Positions 50,467 through 58,433 of a stretch of 64,000 nt of DNA are shown piece by piece. Source of the DNA: CAVQBC01 sp963848415. Its GTDB lineage: Bacteria; Actinomycetota; Thermoleophilia; Solirubrobacterales; Solirubrobacteraceae. Location of the stretch: contig CAWKDN010000001.1 of the NCBI GenBank assembly GCA_963848415.1, positions 806,001 through 870,000 of the forward strand, read 5' to 3'. Numbering within the stretch: position 1 is the stretch's first letter; each line of letters starts with the position of its first letter. A program made the position numbers and the translations under genes. The notes beneath the pieces were generated by a model. It ran no database searches and was not told where the DNA came from. It saw only the letters and a list, made by a program, of their open reading frames with translations.

Positions 50467-52278
50467 GTGAGCCGGGGCCCGATTGCTGGTGGTGCGAACT
50501 GCGGTACGTTGCGTTCGGCATCTGACAGCAAGGTCAGAGAGGAGGGACCCACGGACTCGCCCCGGCCCAAGCTCGGCGTGCTCTGGGCGCTCGCGCTCGC
50601 CGGATGTGCGGGCGCCGCGGTCGCGGTCGCCCTGGCGTTCGCGAGCGATCACGTCGCTCAGCCTGGCCTGCGCGCGGCCCTGCTCGACTGGATCGTCCTT
50701 CCCTACATCCTCGCCGGGCTCGTGGCCTGGTGGCGCCGGCCCGAGAGCCGGTTCGGCCCGCTGATGGTGGCCGCGGGCTTCGCCATGCTGCTCTCGGGCT
50801 TGCAGTGGTCGAACGCCGCCGTCGCCTACACCGTCGGCTTGTTCTTCGACCTGGCGCCGGTGATCCTCTTCCTGCACGTGTTCCTCGCGTTTCCGGGCGG
50901 AGTGCTGGAACGGCGCAAGGAACGCGCGCTCGTTGGGGCCGGCTACGCGGTGGCGCTCGGCCTGCAGCTCGTCAAGATGCTGCTCGGCTACGGCGGCCCC
51001 GACAACCTGCTGGGGGTCACGACGGCGCTTTCGGCCGCCAACGTCGTCGAGGACGTTCAGCTGTTGACGCTGGGCGCGATGTGCCTGGTCGGGATCGCGC
51101 TGCTCGCCGCCCGCAGGCGCGGCTCCGGCCGCCCGCTGCGGCGATCGATCGCGCTGCTCGTCGACTCCTTCGCCTTGGGACTGGTGATGCTGGCCGCGCT
51201 GATGCTGGCCGGGACCTTCGCGTGGCCGGAGTTCGAGACGATCCGCAGGCTCACCTTCGTGGTGGTGGGCATCGCGCCGCTGGCCTTCCTGATAGCGCTC
51301 CTCAGCGCGCGGCTGGCCCGGTCGACCGTCGCTGATCTGCTTGTGGAGTTGCGCAGCGACCCCGCTCCCGCGGAGCTGCCGGGGGTCTTCGGGCGGGCGC
51401 TTCGCGACCCGTCGCTCTCGGTTGCCTACTGGCTGCCCGAGTTCCAGAGCTGGGCCGATCTGGACGGCCGGCCGGTGCAACAGCCGACAGAGGGCTCTGG
51501 TCGCGAGACGACGCTTGTAGCCCGGGATGGAGTGCACTTCGCGGCGCTGATACACGATCAGTCGCTCAACGACGAGCCCGAGTTGCTCGAGGCAGTGAGT
51601 GCGGCTGCCGCCATCGCGCTCGAGAACGGCCGTCTGCAGGCGGAGCTGCAAGCCCGGCTGCAGGAGCTGAAGGGGTCGCGGGAGCGGGTGATCGAGGCTG
51701 GCCAGAAGGAGCGCCAACGCCTCGAGCGCAACCTCCATGACGGCGCGCAGCAGCGATTGATCGCGCTCTCGCTCGACCTCCGGATGCTGGAGCAGAAACT
51801 CGGCGACGACCCCGACGCGCAGGCCCGCCTCGATCAAGCCAGACAGGAGATCGCGTTGTCCCTCGAGGAGCTGCGCGACGTGGCCCACGGCCTCCATCCG
51901 GCGGTCGTCAGCGGGCACGGCCTCGCGGTGGCCCTCGAGTCGCTGGCGGCCCGCGCCCCGGTGCCGGTCCGGCTGAACGTCGAGCTCGACGAGCGCGTCA
52001 ACGAGGGTGTCGAGGTGGCCGCCTACTACGTCGTCTCCGAGAGCCTCGCGAACATCGGCAAGCACGCCGAGGCCAGGACAGCGACCGTAGCCGTCGCGCG
52101 CAGCGACGGAATGCTCATCGTCGAGGTCGTGGACGACGGCGTCGGCGGCGCCGACAGCGAACGCGGCACGGGCCTGCGCGGGCTCGCCGACCGAGTCGAA
52201 GGGCTCGGCGGCCGGCTGCGGGTATGGACGCCACGAGGTGGCGGCACGCGCGTGAGAGCGGACATGCCATGCGGGTAG
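50467..52278 (+). CDS. NarL-type sensor histidine kinase (HisKA_3)
   Basis: A membrane kinase of about 570-600 residues. Seven or so helices fill the N-terminal part (MASE-like sensor region), then a GAF-like segment, then the HisKA_3 phosphoacceptor ERQRLERNLHDGAQQRLIALSLDL (His in NLHDG) and an HATPase with NIGKHAEA, VVDDGVGG and GTGLRGLADRVEGLGG. Start uncertain: GTG 50467 is given as the open extent. However, TTGCTG-N16-TACGTT at 50483-50510 looks like the promoter and AGGAGG (50540-50545) sits five bases before an in-frame ACG at 50551; the next GTG is 50578. The response regulator gene overlaps its end. Confidence 0.85.
   Translation: MSRGPIAGGANCGTLRSASDSKVREEGPTDSPRPKLGVLWALALAGCAGAAVAVALAFASDHVAQPGLRAALLDWIVLPYILAGLVAWWRRPESRFGPLMVAAGFAMLLSGLQWSNAAVAYTVGLFFDLAPVILFLHVFLAFPGGVLERRKERALVGAGYAVALGLQLVKMLLGYGGPDNLLGVTTALSAANVVEDVQLLTLGAMCLVGIALLAARRRGSGRPLRRSIALLVDSFALGLVMLAALMLAGTFAWPEFETIRRLTFVVVGIAPLAFLIALLSARLARSTVADLLVELRSDPAPAELPGVFGRALRDPSLSVAYWLPEFQSWADLDGRPVQQPTEGSGRETTLVARDGVHFAALIHDQSLNDEPELLEAVSAAAAIALENGRLQAELQARLQELKGSRERVIEAGQKERQRLERNLHDGAQQRLIALSLDLRMLEQKLGDDPDAQARLDQARQEIALSLEELRDVAHGLHPAVVSGHGLAVALESLAARAPVPVRLNVELDERVNEGVEVAAYYVVSESLANIGKHAEARTATVAVARSDGMLIVEVVDDGVGGADSERGTGLRGLADRVEGLGGRLRVWTPRGGGTRVRADMPCG
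50483..50510 (+). promoter_or_regulatory. Candidate promoter of the two-component operon
   Basis: TTGCTG (50483-50488) and TACGTT (50505-50510) are spaced by 16 bases. Transcription would begin near 50517, upstream of the AGGAGG at 50540-50545 and downstream of GTG 50467, which argues for a start at or after 50551. Confidence 0.45.
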
Positions 52279-52913
52279 TGATCGCCGAGGACAGCGTCCT
52301 GTTGCGCGAAGGCCTGGCCCGGCTGCTCGACGAGGCCGGGTTCGAGGTCGTCGCCCAGTGCGGCGACGCGAACGACCTCATGCTGAAGGTGCGCAGCTAT
52401 GAGATCGACGTCGCGATCGTCGACATCCGGCTGCCGCCGAACCACAGCGACGAGGGCTTGCAGGCCGCGCTGCAGATCCGCGACGAGCACCCCGACGTGG
52501 GGGTGCTCGTGCTTTCGCAGTACATGGAACTGGGACTGGCGCTGAAGCTGCTGTCCGACTCGGCAGAAAGCGTCGGCTACCTGCTCAAGGACCGCATCAG
52601 CGAGGTCGAGGACTTCGTCGGAGCGGTGCGGCGAGTGGGCGACGGCGGCTCTGCGTTGGATCCGATTGTCGTGTCGACGTTGCTCTCCAGACAGCGCGAC
52701 GACGATCCACTGGCCACGCTCACTCCCCGTGAGCGCGAGGTGCTGGAGCTGATGGCGACCGGCCGCTCCAACCAAGGTATCGCCGACAAGCTCGTGATCA
52801 CGGTGCGAGCCGTCGAGAAGTACGTCTCGAGCATCTTCGGCAAGCTCGGATTGCCGTCGAGCGGCAGCGAGTCGCGCCGAGTGCTGGCGGCGCTGTTGTT
52901 CTTGCGCAAGTGA
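52269..52913 (+). CDS. NarL/LuxR-type response regulator
   Basis: A 214-residue regulator. The receiver domain has acidic AEDSVLLREG, phospho-acceptor Asp in VAIVDIRLPPNHSDEGLQAAL, the Thr/Ser position in VLVLSQY and Lys in YLLKDRI. The output domain is a LuxR helix-turn-helix: LTPREREVLELMATGRSNQGIADKLVITVRAVEKYVSSIFGKLGL (in parts). ATG 52269 lies within the end of the kinase gene (10-base overlap), showing translational coupling. It is the partner of the kinase; targets unknown, possibly the divergent CPBP/DUF6653 pair. Confidence 0.93.
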   Translation: MRVVIAEDSVLLREGLARLLDEAGFEVVAQCGDANDLMLKVRSYEIDVAIVDIRLPPNHSDEGLQAALQIRDEHPDVGVLVLSQYMELGLALKLLSDSAESVGYLLKDRISEVEDFVGAVRRVGDGGSALDPIVVSTLLSRQRDDDPLATLTPREREVLELMATGRSNQGIADKLVITVRAVEKYVSSIFGKLGLPSSGSESRRVLAALLFLRK

Positions 52914-53050
52914 AAGTACGGGCCCTACCGGCGGGGCTCTCCGGCTTCCATAGCGCGCCGCCGGCCAGGCGAGCAGTTTCGGAGAAGCGATCGCCGCCTT
53001 CTGCGCTTACCGTGGCATCGGACGAACACAACCGTGACAAGGAGCATCTC

Positions 53051-53332
53051 GTGTCCTTCCAGGCCTACCTCGACAACATCGAGACCAAGACCGGCAAGAC
53101 GCCCAACGACTTCATCGCCCTGGCGCGCGCGCGGGGCTACGACAGCCCGGACACCAAGGCGTCGGCCATCGTCGCGTGGCTCAAGCAGGACCACGACCTG
53201 GGCCACGGTCACGCGATGGCGCTCGTGCACGTCATCAAGCACGGCGCCGGGATCAGCGACAAGCACGTCGGCACGAGCGGCACGCACCGCGACCCGTCGA
53301 ACACGCTCAGGCTCGACGGCAAGCCCGCGTGA
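53051..53332 (+). CDS. DUF4287 domain protein
   Basis: A 93-residue protein consisting of the DUF4287 domain: SFQAYLDNIETKTGKTPNDF, DTKASAIVAWLKQDHDLGHGHAMALVHVIKHG (in parts). It is followed by a short polar tail. Function unknown; the domain is often found alone or next to DUF5655. GTG 53051 is chosen because AAGGAG (53039-53044) sits six bases upstream and the domain starts immediately; longer upstream frames are non-homologous. Confidence 0.85.
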   Translation: MSFQAYLDNIETKTGKTPNDFIALARARGYDSPDTKASAIVAWLKQDHDLGHGHAMALVHVIKHGAGISDKHVGTSGTHRDPSNTLRLDGKPA

Positions 53333-53341
53333 CTGGCGCGC

Positions 53342-54139
53342 TCAGCCCGGCTCGACCAGCGCGATCGGCCGCACGGGTGAGCCCGTCCCGCCCCTGAACT
53401 TCAGCGGCAGGCAGACGAAGGCGAACTCGCGCACGCCGTCACGCGCCAGCTCCTCGAGGAAGAGCGACTCGATGATGTGGATGCCGGCGCGCACGATCAG
53501 CAGCACGTGGCCGGGCAGCGAGCCGAACTCCGGGTCCTCGGCCAGCGGCAGGTCCCAGGCCAGGTTGTCGGCGCCGACGGCCAGCGGCTCGAACCCCGCC
53601 ACCCAGCGCGAGGCGTCCGCCGCCATCCCCGCCGCGGCCTCGTAGGCCGGCCGGTCGTCCCACAGCGCGCCCGAGCCCAGCCGCACGAGCACGACGTCGC
53701 CCCGGCGCAGCTCGACCCCCTCGGCGGCCGCCTCGAGCTCGGCGGCGGTCACCTGGTGGCCGTCCGCCACGCGCTCGACGCCCTGCGCGCCGGCCACGTC
53801 GAGCAGCACCCCGCGCGCGACCATCGGGGCGATCGTGTCCACGCCGAGCACCGTGAAGCCGTACGGCGTCTGCACCGAGGCGTCGACCTCGACGCCGCCG
53901 TGCAGCCGGCCGTGCTCGGCCTGGTGGCAGAGCGCGTCGATGTGGGTGCCCGAGTGCTCGGCCATGACCAGCAGCGCCGAGGCGCCCGACCGCGCCGGCC
54001 CCAGGCCCGGCTCGTGGCGGCGGTGCAGGTGCAGCACGACGCCGGGCTCGTGCACCGGGTGGATCGGCGCGCCCGCGTAGCGCGGCTGCTCGAGGTCGTA
54101 GGCGCGGGCGCGGGCGAGGCTGTCGATCAACCCGGCCAT
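53342..54139 (-). CDS. Cyclase-family protein (kynurenine formamidase-like)
   Basis: A 265-residue metal-dependent hydrolase of the cyclase/KynB superfamily. The zinc motif HSGTHIDALCHQAEHG (H.G.H.D) is intact near residue 62, with a later RLGSGALWDDRPAYE and a C-terminal LPLKFRGGTGSPVRPIALV. Family members hydrolyse N-formylkynurenine or isatin-like lactams. The adjacent MFS gene of the metabolite:H+ symporter type suggests uptake and hydrolysis of one aromatic or organic acid compound; inference. Confidence 0.88.
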   Translation of the reverse strand: MAGLIDSLARARAYDLEQPRYAGAPIHPVHEPGVVLHLHRRHEPGLGPARSGASALLVMAEHSGTHIDALCHQAEHGRLHGGVEVDASVQTPYGFTVLGVDTIAPMVARGVLLDVAGAQGVERVADGHQVTAAELEAAAEGVELRRGDVVLVRLGSGALWDDRPAYEAAAGMAADASRWVAGFEPLAVGADNLAWDLPLAEDPEFGSLPGHVLLIVRAGIHIIESLFLEELARDGVREFAFVCLPLKFRGGTGSPVRPIALVEPG

Positions 54140-54143
54140 GGCG

Positions 54144-55442
54144 TCAGTCGACGGGGACGAGCTCCTTGCCGTGGGTCTCGGGCAGGAAGAACAGCGCCGA
54201 GATCGCCAGCACGTAGCCGAAGACCCCGAAGGCGACCGCGCCGCCGAGCCCGACCGCCGCGGCCAGGAAGCCGATGACGCCCGGGAACAGCGCCCCGAAG
54301 CCGCGGCCGACGTTGTAACAGAAGCCCCCGCCCGTCCCTCGCGCCCGCGTCGGGAACAGCTCGGACAGGTAGGAGCCGAAGCCCGAGAAGCAGCCCGAGG
54401 CGAAGAAGCCGAGCGGGAAGCCGACGATCACGAGCGTCAGGTTCGAGCCGCTCGGGACCGCGAAGTAGACGACGAGACAGGCGCCGGCCAGGGCGGAGAA
54501 CAGCGCGAAGGTCTTCTTGCGCCCGAGCCGGTCGTGCACGATGCCGGCGGTGAGGTAGCCGCAGAACGCGCCGGCGACCACGACGAACAGGTAGCCGCTG
54601 GTGCCGACCACGGTGAGGTCGCGCTCCTCCTTGAGGTACGTCGGGATCCAGGTGAACATCGCGTAGTAGCCGCCCTGGATGCCGGTGGCCAGCACGGACG
54701 CGGCGATCGTGATGCGCGCCAGGTCGCCGCGGAAGATCTGCTTGAGCGGGCTCTCCTCCACGCGGTCGAGCTCCTCGCCCTCCTGCTTGGTCTCCTCGAA
54801 GACCTCCGAGTCCTGCACGTTGCGCCGGATGTAGAGGATCAACAGCGCGGGCAGGATGCCGATGCACATCAGCACGCGCCACGCCGTGGTCTCGTCCACC
54901 AGCTCGAACACGAGCAGGTAGGCGCAGACGGCGAAGAACCAACCCACCGCCCACGCGCTCTGGATCACCCCGAGCGCCTTGCCGCGCGACTCCGGGCGCA
55001 CCATCTCGGCCACGAGCACGGCGCCGACCGCCCACTCCCCGCCGAAGCCGATGCCCTGGAAGATGCGGAAGACGAGCAGCATCTCGTAACTCGACGCGAG
55101 ACCGGAGAGGAAGGTGAACAGCGAGTAGACGCCGACGGTCAGCATCAGCGTCTTCGCCCGCCCGATGCGGTCGCACAGGATGCCCCCGAGGATGCCGCCG
55201 AGAGCGGAGGCCGACAGGGTCACCGTCGAGAGCGCGCCCGTCGCCCCCGTGCCGACGTCGAACGTCGTCCCGATCGCGCTCAGGCTCAGCGTGAGGATGA
55301 TCAGGTCGAAGGCGTCGAGCGTGTAGCCCGCGAACGCCGCCCGGAAGGCCTTGCGCCCCCGTTCGCCTAGGGCCGCGTACCAGCTCTCCCCCCGGTCGGG
55401 GCGCTCCTGGGCGCCCGTCCGGTCGGCCGTGGTCGTGCTCAT
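54144..55442 (-). CDS. MFS transporter, metabolite:H+ symporter type
   Basis: A 432-residue 12-helix transporter. Motif A-like segments are GGILCDRIGRAKTLML and VHDRLGRKKTFALF, and the GYTLDAFDLIILTLSL first helix matches AAHS/sialic-acid-like sugar-acid and aromatic-acid symporters. FGGEWAVGAVLVAEM is also typical. It is transcribed toward the cyclase gene with a four-base gap, so the two are an operon. GGGGAGG precedes the ATG by seven bases. Confidence 0.9.
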   Translation of the reverse strand: MSTTTADRTGAQERPDRGESWYAALGERGRKAFRAAFAGYTLDAFDLIILTLSLSAIGTTFDVGTGATGALSTVTLSASALGGILGGILCDRIGRAKTLMLTVGVYSLFTFLSGLASSYEMLLVFRIFQGIGFGGEWAVGAVLVAEMVRPESRGKALGVIQSAWAVGWFFAVCAYLLVFELVDETTAWRVLMCIGILPALLILYIRRNVQDSEVFEETKQEGEELDRVEESPLKQIFRGDLARITIAASVLATGIQGGYYAMFTWIPTYLKEERDLTVVGTSGYLFVVVAGAFCGYLTAGIVHDRLGRKKTFALFSALAGACLVVYFAVPSGSNLTLVIVGFPLGFFASGCFSGFGSYLSELFPTRARGTGGGFCYNVGRGFGALFPGVIGFLAAAVGLGGAVAFGVFGYVLAISALFFLPETHGKELVPVD

Positions 55443-55574
55443 CCGAAAACCTCCCCTCGCGGTCGCTGCGCTGCCTACCCTGCACGGCGACCCGGCACGC
55501 CCCCACTCAGCCGCCGGCGGTCCCGGCGACGGGTGCTCCCGTACCCGCTCCGGAGGCCACTAAGCTCCCGCCCC

Positions 55575-57266
55575 ATGCCCGCACACGACGTCCTCATCAT
55601 CGGCGCAGGCCTCGCCGGCCAGCGCGCCGCCCTGGCTGCGGCCGAGGCCGGGGCGACGGTGGCCATCATGAGCAAGGTCCACCCGGTCCGCTCGCACTCC
55701 AACGCGGCGGCGGGAGGCATCAACGCGGCGCTGAACCCGGACGACTCGTGGGAGTCCCACGCCTACGACACGGTCAAGGGCTCGGACTACCTCGGCGACC
55801 AGGACGCCATCGAGATCATGTGCCGCGAGGCGCCCAACGAGGTGCTCTGGCTCGAGCACTCGGGCGTGACCTTCCACCGCAACGGTGAGGGCAAGCTCGG
55901 GACGCGCGCCTTCGGCGGCGCCTCCGCCGCGCGCACCTACTACGTGGCCGACATCACCGGCCAGGCGCTGCTGCACGTGCTCTACGAGCAGCTGATGAAG
56001 CACCACGAGACGATCGACCGCTACGAGGAGTGGTTCGTGACGGCGCTCGTCCAGGACGAGGCCGGCAACTGCTGCGGCGCGATCGCGCGCAACATCCGCG
56101 ACGGCACGATGGAGCTCTTCGCGGCCAAGGCCGTCATCCACGCCTCCGGCGGCGCGGGCCAGTGCTTCAAGCCGACCACCAACGCGCTCATCTGCACGGG
56201 CGACGGGATCGCGCAGGCCTACCGCATCGGCGCCCCGCTGATGGACATGGAGATGATCCAGTACCACCCGACCACGCTGGCGGGCAACGGGATCCTCATC
56301 ACCGAGGGCGCCCGCGGCGAGGGCGCGCACCTCTACAACGCCCAGGGCGAGCGCTTCATGGAGAAGTACGCGCCCAACAAGGTCGAGCTGGCCTCCCGCG
56401 ACGTCGTCTCGCGCGCCGAGCAGACCGAGATCAACGAGGGCCGCGGCTTCCCGGACGGCACGGTCGCGCTGGACATCACCAAGGTCCCGCGCAAGCGCAC
56501 GCTCGAGGCGCTGCGCGAGATCGTCAACATCGGGCGCGACTTCGCGGGCGTGGACATCACGCGCGAGCCGATCCACATCAAGCCCGGCTGCCACTACATC
56601 ATGGGCGGCGTGAAGACCGACACCTGGGGCGAGACGTCGATCCCGGGCCTCTACGCCGCCGGCGAGGTGGCCTGCGTCTCGGTCCACGGCGGCAACCGCC
56701 TGGGGGCGAACTCCCTGCTGGACACGCTGATCTTCGGCCGCCGCTCGGGCGAGCACGCCGCGCGCCGGGCGCTGAACATGGGCATGCCGGCCCCGAGCCG
56801 CTCGCAGCTCGCCGCCGAGCAGCGCATGATCGAGGGGATCATCGGCCGCGAGCCGGGCACGGGCCGCCGGATCTCCGAGATCAAGGACGAGCTCGGGACG
56901 ATGATGAACGAGAAGGTCGCGGTCTTCCGCGACCAGGAAGGCCTCACCGAAGCCAACCAGACGATCCACCGGCTCAAGCAGGACGCCTCCGAGGCGGCGA
57001 TCGACGACCGCGGCACGGTCTTCAACCAGGACGTCCTCGGGGCGATCGAGCTCGGCTACATGCTCGACGTCGCCGAGTGCATCGTGGTGGCCGCGCTCGA
57101 GCGCAAGGAGTCGCGCGGGGCGCAGTTCCGGCTCGACTTCCCCGAGCGCGACGACGGCGAGTGGCTCAAGCACATCGACCTCTCGATCAACGGCGGCGCG
57201 GAGCCGAAGGTCAGCTACTCGCCGGTCACGATCACCAAGTGGCAGCCCGAGGTGCGCAGCTACTAG
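55575..57266 (+). CDS. sdhA: Succinate dehydrogenase / fumarate reductase flavoprotein subunit
   Basis: A 563-residue flavoprotein of complex II. It has the FAD loop VLIIGAGLAGQRAALAAAEAG, the covalent-FAD His region HPVRSHSNAAAGGINAAL, ITEGARGEGAHLYN with catalytic Arg, and PGCHYIMGGVKTDTWGETSIPGLYAAGEVA (in parts) and HGGNRLGANSLLD. It heads an sdhA-sdhB-sdhE cluster; no cytochrome b anchor genes (sdhC/D) are present. TAAGCT (55561-55566) lies eight bases before the ATG. The TAG stop begins the short palindrome 57263-57290. Confidence 0.95.
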   Translation: MPAHDVLIIGAGLAGQRAALAAAEAGATVAIMSKVHPVRSHSNAAAGGINAALNPDDSWESHAYDTVKGSDYLGDQDAIEIMCREAPNEVLWLEHSGVTFHRNGEGKLGTRAFGGASAARTYYVADITGQALLHVLYEQLMKHHETIDRYEEWFVTALVQDEAGNCCGAIARNIRDGTMELFAAKAVIHASGGAGQCFKPTTNALICTGDGIAQAYRIGAPLMDMEMIQYHPTTLAGNGILITEGARGEGAHLYNAQGERFMEKYAPNKVELASRDVVSRAEQTEINEGRGFPDGTVALDITKVPRKRTLEALREIVNIGRDFAGVDITREPIHIKPGCHYIMGGVKTDTWGETSIPGLYAAGEVACVSVHGGNRLGANSLLDTLIFGRRSGEHAARRALNMGMPAPSRSQLAAEQRMIEGIIGREPGTGRRISEIKDELGTMMNEKVAVFRDQEGLTEANQTIHRLKQDASEAAIDDRGTVFNQDVLGAIELGYMLDVAECIVVAALERKESRGAQFRLDFPERDDGEWLKHIDLSINGGAEPKVSYSPVTITKWQPEVRSY

Positions 57267-57290
57267 ATGACCGGCTCCACGATCATCTAG
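57263..57290 (+). repeat. Short palindrome / collapsed repeat between sdhA and sdhB
   Basis: CTAGATGA (57263-57270) and TCATCTAG (57283-57290) are exact inverted repeats around 12 bases. Sixteen of nineteen bases from the sdhA stop on match the outer arm of repeat copy 2 (TAGATGA..GG.TCCACGA). The right end matches the copies' shared ATCATCT-type end. An ATG right after the stop opens a seven-codon frame (MTGSTII) that equals the two ends of the 65-codon frame of copy 2. It looks like a deleted or minimal member of the long hairpin repeat family. Confidence 0.6.
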
Positions 57291-57293
57291 GCT
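57288..57293 (+). promoter_or_regulatory. Possible internal -10 box (TAGGCT) before sdhB
   Basis: TAGGCT begins in the right arm of the palindrome and lies nine bases before the sdhB ATG, with no Shine-Dalgarno between. It could give sdhB-sdhE a separate near-leaderless transcript. Confidence 0.35.
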
Positions 57294-57302
57294 CCCCCGC
57301 CG

Positions 57303-58433
57303 ATGCCCGAGTACACGCTCAAGCTGCGCCGCTACACGCCCGAGTCCGGCCAGGCGGCCCACTGGGAGGAGTTCACCGTCGAGCTGGACGGCAAGCGCTC
57401 CGTGCTGGACGGCATCCTGCAGGCGCGCGACGACCAGGACGGCTCGATCGGGATCCGCTGCTCCTGCCGGGCGGCCATCTGCGGCTCCTGCGGGGTGCGC
57501 ATCAACGGCAAGCCCAACCTCGCCTGTCACATCCACCTCGACGTGGCGGAGGCCGAGGCCGGCGAGGACGGCGCGATCGTCGTCGAGCCGATGGGCAACA
57601 TGCCCGTGCTCAAGGACCTGATCGTCGACATGGACGCGGTGCACTGGAAGAAGATCCAGCGCGTCACGCCCTGGCTGCTGCCCGACGGCCCGCCGCCCGA
57701 GCGCGAGTACATCGTGCCGGCCGAGGCGATGATCGACGTCACCCAGTCGATGGCCTGCATCCAGTGTGGGGCGTGCGTGTCGGACTGCCTCTCGATGGAG
57801 GTCGACCCGCTGTTCGTCGGCCCCGCCGCGCTCGCGAAGGCCTACCGCTTCGTCGGCGACCCGCGCGACGGCCAGCACTACGAGCGCCTGAAGGACCTCT
57901 CGGAGGATCCGCACGGCATCTACGACTGCACGCACTGCTTCAACTGCATCGAGGCGTGCCCGAAGGGCGTCGCGCCGATGAGCCAGATCATGCGGCTGCG
58001 GCGGATCGCGGGCTCAGACCACGACATCGTGGACCGCAACAACGGCCACCGCCACGAGCAGGCGTTCGTCAACAACATCCGCAAGAACGGCCTCCTGCAC
58101 GAGGCCGACCTGCTGCCCGACTCCTACGGCGGCAAGTTCCACCCGCGCGCGGTGCCCGAGCTGGTCGGCTCGCTGCCCGCGATCCTCAAGGCCCTGCAGC
58201 GCCGCAAGGTCACGCCCGGCAAGGCGCTGCTGCATCCCCACAAGGCCGAGAAGGACGTCAAGCGGATCTTCGAGCAGGTCGAGAACCGCCCGCGCTACGA
58301 GCTCAACCTCTACGTCGAGGGCGAGGAGGACGACGAGGGCACCGCCGCCGGCGACGCGGCGAGCGACGGCCGGGAGGCCCACGGGGCCGCCGCGGGCGGC
58401 CAGCTCCCGGAGGAGCGGAGCCCCAACACATGA
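57303..58433 (+). CDS. sdhB: Succinate dehydrogenase iron-sulfur subunit with C-terminal extension
   Basis: A 376-residue protein. The N-terminal ferredoxin domain binds [2Fe-2S] (IRCSCRAAICGSCGVRING and a later NLACH). The C-terminal domain has two Cys clusters: CIQCGACVSDC and DCTHCFNCIEACPKG for [4Fe-4S] and a second cluster. It is about 100 residues longer than classical SdhB, ending in an acidic Gly/Ala-rich tail. This extended form pairs with HdrB-like SdhE in non-classical complex II. Its stop overlaps the sdhE start (ATGA, 58430-58433). Confidence 0.95.
   Translation: MPEYTLKLRRYTPESGQAAHWEEFTVELDGKRSVLDGILQARDDQDGSIGIRCSCRAAICGSCGVRINGKPNLACHIHLDVAEAEAGEDGAIVVEPMGNMPVLKDLIVDMDAVHWKKIQRVTPWLLPDGPPPEREYIVPAEAMIDVTQSMACIQCGACVSDCLSMEVDPLFVGPAALAKAYRFVGDPRDGQHYERLKDLSEDPHGIYDCTHCFNCIEACPKGVAPMSQIMRLRRIAGSDHDIVDRNNGHRHEQAFVNNIRKNGLLHEADLLPDSYGGKFHPRAVPELVGSLPAILKALQRRKVTPGKALLHPHKAEKDVKRIFEQVENRPRYELNLYVEGEEDDEGTAAGDAASDGREAHGAAAGGQLPEERSPNT

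Noticed and set aside
48804..53332. Genomic island suggested by slightly lower GC of the CPBP/DUF6653/two-component region
   Set aside because: No flanking repeats, integrase or tRNA, and the difference is modest by eye; a window-based GC and codon-usage calculation would be needed to claim transfer.
55560..57935. A 791-codon open frame antisense to sdhA and sdhB
   Set aside because: It is a GC-bias shadow: composition is Arg/Ala/Gly/His-rich, no domain is visible, and the sense strand encodes a full complex II flavoprotein.
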